Made by a program: the position numbers and the translations under genes. Positions 34,007 to 43,720 of a stretch of 64,000 nucleotides of DNA are shown here, one piece after another; the first letter of the stretch is position 1, and each line of letters opens with the position of its first letter. The stretch is taken from assembly GCA_958510875.1 (NCBI GenBank), contig OY294068.1, positions 153,238,388 to 153,302,387 on the forward strand, given 5' to 3'. The notes beneath the pieces are model-generated. The model did not search any database. It saw nothing but the letters and a program-made list of their open reading frames with translations, and was not told where the DNA came from. This DNA comes from Endomychus coccineus. Lineage: Eukaryota > Arthropoda > Insecta > Coleoptera > Endomychidae.

Positions 34007-34904
34007 GATATCCCAAATAACAACGGAGCTATGGAGGTTTCTCGTACCCCTGGGATCACCTGTATTCAAGACCAAAATAATTATAATACGAAAGTACTAT
34101 AGAATGAATCTGAAAAACTAAAGGTGGAACCCGAAAGTACCACTTGCAGAGAGACTACCGCACCACAACACAATACAATTTGTATTTCCACTACTTCGAA
34201 GTGATTTGCAAATTTTCAAACTCATTCGACCAATAAGAAGTTACGCACGCGTCTAGAGAGATTCAAAAATGCTCAAATCTGATGTTCTCCCGAGGATTCG
34301 ATAAAAAAATTAACAGATCGATTAAAATTTATCAATACTTTTCTTATACTAGGTATAGTGAGGGAAGTAATTTAGTTAGATTATACTGAACGCGGTGCGG
34401 CGAACCGTTCTTTTCAATTGCCGCACAATTCAAATATTTTGAGCCTATTATGAATAATAGTTTACTGCCAACGGATATGAGTTGTACATCACAATAATAT
34501 GGATATGTATAGACTCAATCAAAATAAGTTAATCCAATCCGGAGGGAAATCCGCATCACCTAGTTAATATCCGTTACATTTTGATATTGAAAGAAATGCT
34601 TCCAAAATGAGCTATATCGTAATGTGATTTGACCTCGAAGGGTTTTGCGAATCATTGTAGATGAACGAATGTTTTGAGAAGAAAGGGTGAAAACCGTGAT
34701 TAGTCGGAGAAATAATGATTTATAACGAATACGAGGGCAAGGTGAAAAGTATTTGAAAAGTAAAACAGATGACGCCACAATCGGAAATCCCATCTGAAAT
34801 TTGTGATGCATCTTTAACTAGAACGCATTAAAGTTTTCAGACTGATATGTCATTCAGTTCTGTTTTGACACCCATTGAAAGCAAGCAGCCTTGAAGATTT
34901 TAGT
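34007..34904. other. No recognisable gene
   Basis: No supported feature is seen. Confidence 0.4.
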
Positions 34905-36010
34905 GAACATGGGAAAAAGTGAATTCCGCGTCTTGTTTAAACATTATTTCTATTGTAGAAAAAATATTAGGCAAGCCAAAGCATAGCTTGCTAAGCATTA
35001 TGGATACTCCTCACCATCGATTGGAACGATTCACAGGTGGTTTACTGATTTTAGTTGTGGTAGTATGACTACAACGGACGCCGAACGTTCTGGTTGTCAA
35101 ATTGAAGTTACAACGCCAGAAATCGTCGATAAAATCCATGGTATGATATTTTGAGGAAGAAGACTGGGAAGGGTCGCCATGTGGGGAAGAAGGTCTTTAT
35201 TGCTTCTCGTCCTGTGGGGATCAGCTCTTAATGTTGGGCGGTTTGCCCTAAACTGACCCGTGGTCCTGGTGGGGACATAGGGGATTTAAACACAACACTT
35301 AGAAAAGAGTCACTTTACTTAATTGTAGAGCTTGACGCCATTACGACTTAGAGTCTTGCTCTACATAATAACAAATGGTACACTTGCATACTATATCTAT
35401 ATATGAATATTGATCTACATCTATATATCTATCTTGAATATGAATGTCTGAATGAATCTGTATTGTCCTACATAAGTATATATATTATAATCCAAATGTG
35501 ATGTTATTGTTATTGTTCTAGTTAAACTAGTCTAAGATTTCAAGGTATCTGTGCCAGCCGATATGTTCAATATATTAATATTAAACATGTTGCTTGTGGA
35601 TCAGCTCCGAGATGTAAACATATACTTAATAACATCACTTAATAGAATTAATGTCGAATTCTATAACTCAGGGATTTTAGGTAAACTCGTATAGGAATGG
35701 AAGATTCCTATACTACAATATTGAACGATTGGCGAGTTGAAGCGCATCCGAAGTCGCGATGGTAAAATAACGCTACGAATTGGTTCCTCATCCATATTCT
35801 TCAGATTTGGTCCCCTGCGATTTTATCTATTTCCAAACTTGAAGAAATGGCTCGGCAAAAATACATTTTGCTCCAACGATGAGGTCATCGCTGAAACAAA
35901 CGCCTAGTTTGAAGGATTGCCGAAATCATATTATTTGGAAGGGTTCGAAGAATTAGAAAAACGTTGGATAAAGTGTATCGGGCTACAAGGAGATTATGTT
36001 GAGAAATAAA
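34905..36010 (+). pseudogene. Mariner transposase, N- and C-terminal parts
   Basis: From ATG 34909 the text reads MGKSEFRVLFKHYFYCRKNI, SSPSIGTIHRWFTDFSCGSM and DAERSGCQIEVTTPEIVDKI, the double helix-turn-helix of a mariner transposase. About 540 bases (roughly 35157-35700) are unrelated. The C-terminus then appears in shifted frames: HPYSSDLVPCDF (third catalytic Asp region), ETNA-like and YYLEG-like segments, and a final KGDYVEK-like end near 36008. The catalytic centre is missing. Terminal repeats were not defined. Confidence 0.7.
35158..35699. other. Unidentified insert within the mariner
   Basis: This segment replaces the central mariner coding region. It starts GC-rich (tgtggggaagaagg, cctgtggggatc) and becomes AT-rich with tatat repeats. 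It could be an LTR or another short element, but no duplication of mariner bases at its edges was found. Confidence 0.3.
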
Positions 36011-36093
36011 ATAACTTTTAACCAAATAAATCATTTTTTGTTTCATTCTTAAGGGAGTTTTCGCCTTGCTCACATATGTATCAACGGAAGTGG

Positions 36094-36101
36094 GGTAAGA
36101 C
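36094..36101. repeat. Left 8-bp target duplication of the P-like element
   Basis: GGTAAGAC, repeated at 36985-36992. It matches 6 of 8 bases of the Drosophila P-element site GGCCAGAC. Confidence 0.9.
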
Positions 36102-36984
36102 CATCGACATAATACATATGGACTGCGCGTGGCAATGATAAGCGCGGGTAGTGCCGGCGTAAGAGAGGGCAAAACGAAGAGGATTAATACTGTCTTTATC
36201 TACTTTATCTATCGCGTTTCTATTGGCCGCTGCGTTGCCATGGAAATGCAACATGACTGTAGTTAGTATGAAGCAATACACACGACTCATTGACTGACAG
36301 TTACTTAGTGACCATAACATTGCATCTATTAATTGAACTAGAACGATATCTATGGCCGTCCACCATCAGTGCATAGAAGACATAATAAACACTGAAGCAC
36401 ACATTCAAAGTGTTCAGTGCCACCATCTATTATGATACACTTGAAACATTATTAATAATCTTATTGTGAGGCATATTATGTTTATTTCAACAGTAAGTCT
36501 ATTGTTATTAAAGTATCAAATTTGGTTAATTAAGGTACAGAAGTCGATGAAAATGTCCAATGATAATTTAATACGTTGTTTCACAAGTATTATGCTGAAA
36601 TAATTTGCTAATGTACAAGTAATCTGCTGAATTTACTTTTGAGGTTAGTTAAGTTACATTCTGGTCAAAATATCACAATTCATTCTTTGTCTTCTTGATT
36701 AATTAATTAATTGTATTGATGATGTCTCGTTTTTTATTAACCATAACTTGCGTTAATAACGAAAAACCGGTTAATTGTACTCACAAGAATCGCATGTGTC
36801 GGCTCGGGACGTAAACGTACTAGCTACAGTCATGTTGCATTTCCATGGCAACGCAGCGGCCAATAGAAACGCGATAGATAAAGTAGATAAAGACAGTATT
36901 AATCCTCTTCGTTTTGCCCTCTCTTACGCCGGCACTACCCGCGCTTATCATTGCCACGCGCAGTCCATATGTATTATGTCGATG
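36102..36984. mobile_element. P-like non-autonomous element, identical 161-bp TIRs
   Basis: 36102-36262 and 36824-36984 are perfect inverted copies (161 bp, no mismatch found). The ends read CATCGACATAATACATATGG. By eye this matches about 17 of the first 31 bases of the Drosophila P-element terminus. Exact 8-bp duplications GGTAAGAC flank it, the P-superfamily size. The 561-bp centre is AT-rich and has no transposase. The same short peptide frame appears on both arms only because the arms are identical. Arm identity implies a very recent insertion or recent arm homogenisation. Confidence 0.85.
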
Positions 36985-36992
36985 GGTAAGAC
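36985..36992. repeat. Right 8-bp target duplication of the P-like element
   Basis: GGTAAGAC, matching 36094-36101. Confidence 0.9.
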
Positions 36993-38329
36993 TCATTATT
37001 CTAGAGAGTTGACGATGCGTTATTGAATAAATACAATTTCAGAACTACACCTTGTACTCGGCTCATCTTCCAGAATAATGATTCGATTCGAACACTTTGA
37101 TATAATAATAGTTGACAACCAGGAATGATTGACTTTATATTTATGTTAGAATCGCCCCAATATTCCATTGGCAACAATGAGATCAACATTGCAATCGATT
37201 TCTAAATTTCTATCACTTCAATTACTGAATTCAATTTGGAGAAGCTATCTCCGAACGAATAAATAAAATACATGGACACAACACCGAATGTTTTCCTCCA
37301 TATCTATCTACCTTACCAGTAAAATTTTCCATTCCATTCAATTATAATTATAAATTATGGTGAAATAATGAAAATGTTTAAGCACTTTATTGTGAATATA
37401 ATCATTTCATATAAATAATATTTTACATTGAGAAGACAATCTCGCAACTACTACTAGAACCTTGTAAGACCAGTTAGCGTGATTGCTTCGTGAGCTTGAA
37501 TATCTTTATTGAATGTATTAAACGTCGAGATCAGAAATTTTTAAATAAACAGGGAGCTTCTTAAGAATTATGTTGTAATTTTGAAAATTCTTAAATGTCT
37601 CAAAAACTATTCCAAATAAGTATAGGACATGTAACAGCAACTCACCTACATCTTAGCTCTTTAATTCAAGTTCGACTATCAATACAGGGTATTCTATTCA
37701 AGAAAGTTTAAATTTGATATGTAACTTTTCTTTGAAACACCTTGTATATTGAAAAACATTTTTTAATTATGCCTACAATTAGTCTACATAAGTGTACTAA
37801 GTCAAAATATCCGAGCGTTTTCGTTTGAGAGACCGTGTCGTATAGATCGAACCAGCCTGTATATATATACTAGTTTCTTTAGCTTCTTCAATGTTGTAAT
37901 ATTTTGATATTGGCTTGTTGAAGGATTCGCAATCATTAAGGTTTTCTTTTAACCTCTTGAAAATAGCTTCATTAGGTTGTTTACTTTATGGATAGCGATT
38001 GAAATATATTCCAGATGCAATAACACAATTGTTATTAATTTGAATAAAGCTTTCTAACGTATTATATTTCCAGTCATTTTCGTAAAACATGTTACCTTTC
38101 ACGATTAAATAGGATAATTGTTATTATGACGGAAAGAAAATCGTTAATAACCAATTTACCGACATACGGACAAAAACACTTTCATAGATGACACCCACCT
38201 ACTTGAAATAAATATCAAAAATGGAAAAATCAATATAATCGGATATTATTTTCGATATTGAAGACTCACACATCAAAAGCGATATGACATATGATACATA
38301 TTCAGAAAGAGAGAAAAAGAATAGTCAAC
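36993..38329. other. No recognisable gene
   Basis: A possible small TACAGG-ended mariner MITE lies at about 37685-37862 (tacagggtattc at the left, cagcctgta at the right), but its arms match poorly. Confidence 0.35.
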
Positions 38330-38341
38330 TATGATTCCCAT
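38330..38341. repeat. Left 12-bp target duplication of Penelope composite A
   Basis: TATGATTCCCAT, identical to 41431-41442. Confidence 0.9.
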
Positions 38342-38395
38342 GAAGAATCTTGTCTTCCGGATGGATTCCGCGTCACAATAGCTCGACTTGATGCC

Positions 38396-38430
38396 GACGT
38401 TTCGCCAACCATTACAGGTGGCATCTTCGG
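38396..38430 (-). ncRNA. Hammerhead-ribozyme-like motif, mutated copy
   Basis: On the minus strand the core reads CCGAAGA (expected CUGANGA), a stem GCCACC...GGTTGGC, then GAAACGTC. The U-to-C change at the second core base probably inactivates it. Confidence 0.45.
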
Positions 38431-38537
38431 GGCAGGCTTGACGCTTGAACTGAAACTGGTTCTACTGGTTTCTGTAGCCGTATTTATTGTATGAAAAATC
38501 CTTCACGCTACATAGTTCACTGCCTTTGTTCCGGTGG

Positions 38538-39749
38538 TTAACTTCGTTCCAGCACTTGACCCTGCCGTTGTGCGATCATGTGCGAAGTTGAATTTTCAAG
38601 GATGGGTTTCCAAATGTTGGGAAGGTAATATCCTGAGTCACGGTTTAGATTATTCGGATGTTTTAGGATTTCTATAGCTTCAAGGATTTTTCGCTGATAG
38701 AAGTTTGAAGCTCGGACTAGGATTTTAGTATCTTCAAAAAGGATTTGATGATTTGTGTTAAACTTGTGTTCCGCAAGTGCAGATCTACTGGTGTCACGAA
38801 GTCTTGTACAGCGCTCATGTTCTTTCACACGAGTAGCTACTGTACGACCTGTTTCACCAATGTAGACTTTACCGCAAGAACAGGGAATACTATAAACACC
38901 TTCTGAGTGGAGAGGAGGAAGGGGATCTTTGATAGGTTTGTAAAACTGAGATAATTTTGGAAGTGTGGGAAAACGGGTAGAAATATTATGTTTTTTGAGG
39001 ATTTTGGAAATTCGATCTGTTATATTTTGAATATATGGAAGATAGGCCGTGGATAAAGCAGGTGGGAGGGTTTCTGGCTCAGGTCGATTTGGAATTTTAA
39101 GTGAAGTGTATTTCTTTATGGCTTTTTGAAAGTTGTAATGGGAGAAATTGTTTGATAATAAGGCAGATGATAGATGTTTCAATTCTGATTTTAAGGATTG
39201 AGGCTGAGATAGGTTGACAGCTCTGTGGACCAGGGAGTTTATGACAGATTGCTTTTGGGCAGGGTGGTGGTGGGAAAGACCATTGAGGTATCTATCGGTA
39301 TGGGTGGGTTTCCGATACACAGAATGTCCTAAAGTACCGTCAGTCTGTCGACTAACCAATACATCCAGGAACGGGAGTGAACCTTGCGATTCGACTTCCA
39401 TGGTGAAACGGATATTGGGATGTAATGAATTTAAATGATTGAGGAAGGGAACAAGCTTTTCGCGACCATGTTGCCAAATAACGAAAGTATCGTCGACATA
39501 TCTAAACCAACATTTCGGCTTGAGAACATATGAGTCAATGGCATCTTGTTCAAAAGCTTCCATGAAGATATTAGCTATGATCGGGGAAAGTGGGGAACCC
39601 ATGGCAGCTCCCGAGGACTGCTCGTAGAACTTGCCATCGTATAGAAAATATGTGTAGGATAGACAAAAATCAATTAACGATAGCAAGTCCGTTGAAATGT
39701 TTTTGGCAGGTAACAATTGAGAAATTATGGAAAGGGTGTCTGGAATGGG
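38538..39749 (-). CDS. PLE-1 reverse transcriptase/GIY-YIG protein, minus copy (5' truncated)
   Basis: The element-encoded part runs from PIPDTLSII at the join to the TAA at 38538. It holds reverse-transcriptase motif B (SGAAMGSPLSPIIANIFME), motif C (WFRYVDDTFVIW, catalytic YVDD), FTMEVES and PFLDVLV, then YRKPTHTDRY. The C-terminal GIY-YIG endonuclease follows: VYSIPCSCGKVYIGETGR, TRVKEHERC and KILEAIEIL. The frame is open throughout. Motif A (FDVESLFTNV) is missing because the copy is cut at the composite join, so the enzyme should be inactive. The first 18 codons of the apparent frame come from the filler read out of phase. Confidence 0.85.
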   Translation of the reverse strand, partial: PIPDTLSIISQLLPAKNISTDLLSLIDFCLSYTYFLYDGKFYEQSSGAAMGSPLSPIIANIFMEAFEQDAIDSYVLKPKCWFRYVDDTFVIWQHGREKLVPFLNHLNSLHPNIRFTMEVESQGSLPFLDVLVSRQTDGTLGHSVYRKPTHTDRYLNGLSHHHPAQKQSVINSLVHRAVNLSQPQSLKSELKHLSSALLSNNFSHYNFQKAIKKYTSLKIPNRPEPETLPPALSTAYLPYIQNITDRISKILKKHNISTRFPTLPKLSQFYKPIKDPLPPLHSEGVYSIPCSCGKVYIGETGRTVATRVKEHERCTRLRDTSRSALAEHKFNTNHQILFEDTKILVRASNFYQRKILEAIEILKHPNNLNRDSGYYLPNIWKPILENSTSHMIAQRQGQVLERS

Positions 39750-39802
39750 AATGAATTTAAATGATTGAGGAAGGGAACAAGCTTTTCGCGACCATGTTGC
39801 CA
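39750..39802 (+). repeat. Templated 53-bp filler at the head-to-head join
   Basis: Identical to 39424-39476 in the same strand sense. It joins the minus copy to the plus copy. Confidence 0.85.
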
Positions 39803-41199
39803 GCACTATCGGATCTCCTACTTATAAACTCTCTCGATACCTGTCATCGATTCTCAAACCCCTTGTAGGTGAATCCAATAGTTTTATCCTAAATTCCTTT
39901 CATTCCGTTGAAAAACTTCAAACGTTGAAAGTTGACCCATGCAGTTTGCTCGTCAGCTTCGACGTTGAATCACTGTTTACCAATGTTCCCATTCCAGACA
40001 CCCTTTCCATAATTTCTCAATTGTTACCTGCCAAAAACATTTCAACGGACTTGCTACCGTTAATTGATTTTTGTCTATCCTACACATATTTTCTATACGA
40101 TGGCAAGTTCTACGAGCAGTCCTCGGGAGCTGCCATGGGTTCCCCACTTTCCCCGATCATAGCTAATATCTTCATGGAAGCTTTTGAACAAGATGCCATT
40201 GACTCATATGTTCTCAAGCCGAAATGTTGGTTTAGATATGTCGACGATACTTTCGTTATTTGGCAACATGGTCGCGAAAAGCTTGTTCCCTTCCTCAATC
40301 ATTTAAATTCATTACATCCCAATATCCGTTTCACCATGGAAGTCGAATCGCAAGGTTCACTCCCGTTCCTGGATGTATTGGTTAGTCGACAGACTGACGG
40401 TACTTTAGGACATTCTGTGTATCGGAAACCCACCCATACCGATAGATACCTCAATGGTCTTTCCCACCACCACCCTGCCCAAAAGCAATCTGTCATAAAC
40501 TCCCTGGTCCACAGAGCTGTCAACCTATCTCAGCCTCAATCCTTAAAATCAGAATTGAAACATCTATCATCTGCCTTATTATCAAACAATTTCTCCCATT
40601 ACAACATTCAAAAAGCCATAAAGAAATACACTTCACCTAAAATTCCAAATCGACCTGAGCCAGAAACACTTCCACCTGCTTTATCCACGGCCTATCTTCC
40701 ATATATTCAAAATATAACAGATCGAATTTCCAAAATCCTCAAAAAACATAATATTTCTACCCGTTTTTCCACACTTCCAAAATTATCTCAGTCTTACAAA
40801 CCTATCAAAGAACCCCTTCCTCCTCTCCACTCAGAAGGTGTTTATAGTATTCCCTGTTCTTGCGGTAAAGTCTACATTGGTGAAACAGGTCGTACAGTAG
40901 CTACTCGTGTGAAAGAACATGAGCGCTGTACAAGACTTCGTGACACCAGTAGATCTGCACTTGCGGAACACAAGTTTAACACAAATCATCAAATCCTTTT
41001 TAAAGATACTAAAATCCTAGTCCGAGCCCCAAACTTCTATCAGCGAAAAATCCTTGAAGCTATAGAAATCCTAAAACATCCGAATAATCTAAACCGTGAC
41101 TCAGGATATTACCTTCCCAACATTTGGAAACCCATCCTCGAAAATTCAACTTCGCACATGATCGCACAACGGCAGGGTCAGGTGCTGGAACGAAGTTAA
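39803..41199 (+). CDS. PLE-1 reverse transcriptase/GIY-YIG protein, plus copy
   Basis: This is the longest Penelope frame here. Open sequence begins at the join (STIGSPTYKLSRYLSSI) and the first ATG is 39925, giving 424 codons. Numbering from that ATG: motif A with SFDVESLFTNV (11-21), motif B SGAAMGSPLSP (67-77), motif C YVDD (105-108), the FLDVLV/YRKPTHTDRY segment, and GIY-YIG from about 305 (GVYSIPC, KVYIGETGR, TRVKEHE, catalytic Glu in LEAIEI). No stop or frameshift is seen. The N-terminal region before the GSPTYKLS motif, present in complete Penelope proteins, is lost at the join. Penelope proteins prime reverse transcription at nicks made by the GIY-YIG domain (family knowledge). Confidence 0.88.
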
Positions 41200-41306
41200 C
41201 CACCGGAACAAAGGCAGTGAACTATGTAGCGTGAAGGATTTTTCCTACAATAAATACGGCTACAGAAACCAGTAGAACCAGTTTCAGTTCAAGCCTCAAG
41301 CCTGCC

Positions 41307-41341
41307 CTGAAGATGCCACCTGTAATGGTTGGCGAAACGTC
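41307..41341 (+). ncRNA. Hammerhead-ribozyme-like motif in the PLE-1 terminus
   Basis: CTGAAGA (core C-U-G-A-N-G-A) is followed by one bulged T, a GCCA...TGGC stem with a short loop, then GAAAC-GTC. In the type I layout, helix III would be only the palindrome ACGT, the minimal form that acts as a dimer. Hammerhead motifs are reported for Penelope-like elements. The core residues are all present in this copy. Cleavage activity is not shown by sequence alone. Confidence 0.6.
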
Positions 41342-41430
41342 GGCATCAAGTCGAGCTATTGTGACGCGGAATCCATCCGGAAGACAAGATTTTTCAAGAT
41401 TAGCTGTCCGCGGAAGTCTACTATCCAAGA

Positions 41431-41442
41431 TATGATTCCCAT
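41431..41442. repeat. Right 12-bp target duplication of composite A
   Basis: TATGATTCCCAT, matching 38330-38341. Confidence 0.9.
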
Positions 41443-41988
41443 TTCAATAAATACAACTTTTTGTTTCAAATTTTTTCGGCGCACTGGATTATACAGAAAA
41501 AAGTGTCTCGAAATTCTAAAAGTTATTTCCTCCTAACTTTAAAAACAACCACGCTATTCACATCTGTCTAACAGTCGGAAAATCGAACATTTATTTATAA
41601 TTCGATAACAAAAGACAATAGCAAATTTTTGTTACCGTCAGTAAATTTATCACAAAAGAAGAGTTGAAAAATCTAACTTCCATTTTTTTGTATCAAATAT
41701 AGTTCCGAGTTACCCTATGTAACATCGAAATTTGACCACCTGTACAGTAACGGCAGCTAGTGCAACCAATTCTAAATGCTCGGTGGAATTAAATTTGTAA
41801 CGTTACACTTCTCTTTGATACATTTTAACAAGCTTTCTTTACATTGTTCAGAATGTCATGTCTGTTATTCTATCGTGCCAATCAAGTTACGATTCACTTC
41901 AGAGCCTACATATAAACATACGGTGGAAGGGTTGGTTGTAATGTAATACCATGACCCGATTTTCAATTCATTGTATGTGATAAATATA
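41443..41988. other. No recognisable gene
   Basis: No supported feature is seen. Confidence 0.4.
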
Positions 41989-43720
41989 CAGGCTGGGCCA
42001 ATCAAAACGAAACACACCCTTCGTTAAAAAAAAAATCGCACGGACCCGTCAATTTTTATTTCCCGGGGGAAAGATTCTGGTCATAACGTCAACCTTGTAA
42101 CTTTCACGTCTTCTCGTGGGTGAACTTTAACCCCAAAATCTTGAGTGAGAATAGGGGTCGAGTGGTATTTTAAAGATAATCGAATTCTCTGTTCAACGCA
42201 TCTTAGTTTTACGAATTTAATGCCACCGTTTTTGAGAAAATGAGGGGAGAACATTGAAAAAAAAATGTATGCTCGTTGAAAAAAGTTGAGATCCGTTGAT
42301 TTTTATAGCTAGAAAAAAGTTTCTTTCCCGCTTATTTTCAACCCTGCCTCTGCAACCTCCCGCAGAAGTAAGCTTCAACCCTTAAATTGAGATGGGATTA
42401 AAAGTCAAAGATACCACAATTCAAAGGTAATTAAAATGTCTTTTCACGGACTAACAATTTTCAAGAATTGAGTAAGTAGTTGAGTTAGTTAATAAGTAAA
42501 CACTGATACAAGATTTGTATCGATTTTTGCGTTAATTTTATGTAAAAACATTGTTTTTGTGGAAAAAAACTATTCTTTTAGAGCTTAGCTTCACGGTATG
42601 GTTTAGGTTTACAAAAAAAGATGAGAGACAAAATGTAAATTTAGTTTATTCATTGTTCATGATAATAAGTGCTGAAAGTGTTGGCCTCCTGCTTCTATAC
42701 AATAATAGAGATTTTGTTCAAAACGATCCTTGAGTTGAAGCATATCTGGTGTAATGGCCTGACATTCATCAATGATCCGCTGACGTAATTCATTTAATGA
42801 CTGTGACTGAGTTCTATAAATCTTACTTTTTAAGTGACCCCATAGAAAAAAATTTAAGGGGGTCAAGTCAGGTGATCTTGCAGGCCACTCTGTTGGTCCT
42901 CTTCAGCCAATCCATCTACCGGGATACGTCCGATTTCAATATTCACGAACATTAGGGGTATAATGAGGAGATGCACCATCTTGTTGAAATGTCAACTCTT
43001 TGGCATTGTAATTGTTATTATTTTCAAGCGTTTCTCTCAATGGAGGATCGATAGCGTCTTCTGATAATTGCAGATACATTTCTCCATTTAGATTTCCTGG
43101 GAGAAAATAAGGACCAATTAAACAATCATAAATTCCAACCCAGACATTCAATTTCTCAGAATGTTGAGTGTGAACCACATGGAATAGATTTATATTTTCG
43201 TCAGACCAATATCGAGAATTATGACGATTAACAGTCCCATTTAGAAAAAACGAACACTGATCGGAAAAACAAATGTTGAACACTGAATTCGGATTATTCA
43301 TCATTCGTCCAGTCATAATCTCGCAAAGTTCCAAACGTCTGTCAAAGTTATCTTCGTTTAATTGTTGTACAAGATGAATTTTGTAGGGGTGAAATTTATG
43401 AGTCTTCAAAATTCTGTAAATACTGGTACGAGATATGCCACACACTACAGATAGTTGCCTGGTGCTCAATGTAGGGTCCATATTGACGAGGCCCAAAACA
43501 GCAACTTCCACTTCTTTGCTTCCCACTGTCCTTCGATTTGGAGCTTGATTTTCGGTTTGTCACTGATCCTGACTCCCAAAATTTTGTTATTAGCTCAAAC
43601 ATGTATTCTCGATCTGGATTCATTTCATTGAGTACCTGTGCTGCAATATTAGCACATCTACCATTTTCATAATACAGTTCAACCAGCGATACTCTTTCTG
43701 CAGTAGAATAAATCATTTTA
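41989..43720 (-). mobile_element. Second Tc1/mariner-type element (DUF4817 type)
   Basis: A transposase gene lies on the minus strand (43716-42657), and the 3' side ends at a mariner-like terminus, TACAGGCTGGGCCAATC, at about 41989-42005. The opposite terminus was not found to the right of 43716, so the element may be truncated there. It is a different family from the 18.1-kb element by protein sequence. Confidence 0.65.
42657..43716 (-). pseudogene. Mariner-type transposase, three frame pieces
   Basis: Piece 1 (43716-43560) reads MIYSTAERVSLVELYYENGR and ESGSVTNRKSSSK, a helix-turn-helix start. Piece 2 (43526-42936) reads LSTRQLSVVCGISRTSIYRI, the first catalytic region ICFSDQCSFFLNG (normally SDE, so Glu to Gln next to the catalytic Asp), WSDENINLF, LNVWVGIYDCLIGPYFLPG and the second Asp in FQQDGASPHY. 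Piece 3 (42866-42657) reads TPLNFFLWGHLKSKIY to HFQHLLS. The DLTPLDFF block is changed to NFF at the piece boundary. Two frameshifts are present. The rest of the protein is well kept, so decay is moderate. Confidence 0.8.

Larger units (their letters stand above)
38342..41430. mobile_element. Penelope composite A: head-to-head inverted pair
   Basis: Two PLE-1 copies are fused by their 5' ends: minus at 38342-39749 and plus at 39803-41430. The GIY-YIG ends and terminal regions face outwards. The outer boundary has one exact 12-bp duplication (38330-38341 and 41431-41442), so the dimer integrated as one unit. The two copies are almost identical where they overlap; the proteins differ at about 8 of roughly 400 residues. 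Both copies are 5' truncated at different points. A 53-bp filler (39750-39802) at the join is a same-strand copy of 39424-39476, which points to template switching. Confidence 0.9.

Noticed and set aside
36081..37026. Identical 50-residue peptide on both strands (HFHGNAAANRNAIDKVD and following)
   Set aside because: It appears twice only because the P-like arms are identical inverted copies; no gene context.
37685..37862. Possible 178-bp mariner MITE between tacaggg and cctgta
   Set aside because: Beyond the first few bases the two ends do not pair convincingly.
39214..39627. Frames opposite the Penelope coding regions (also 40110-40523 and 55824-56048)
   Set aside because: Antisense shadows of the PLE-1 protein, conserved only because the copies are nearly identical.
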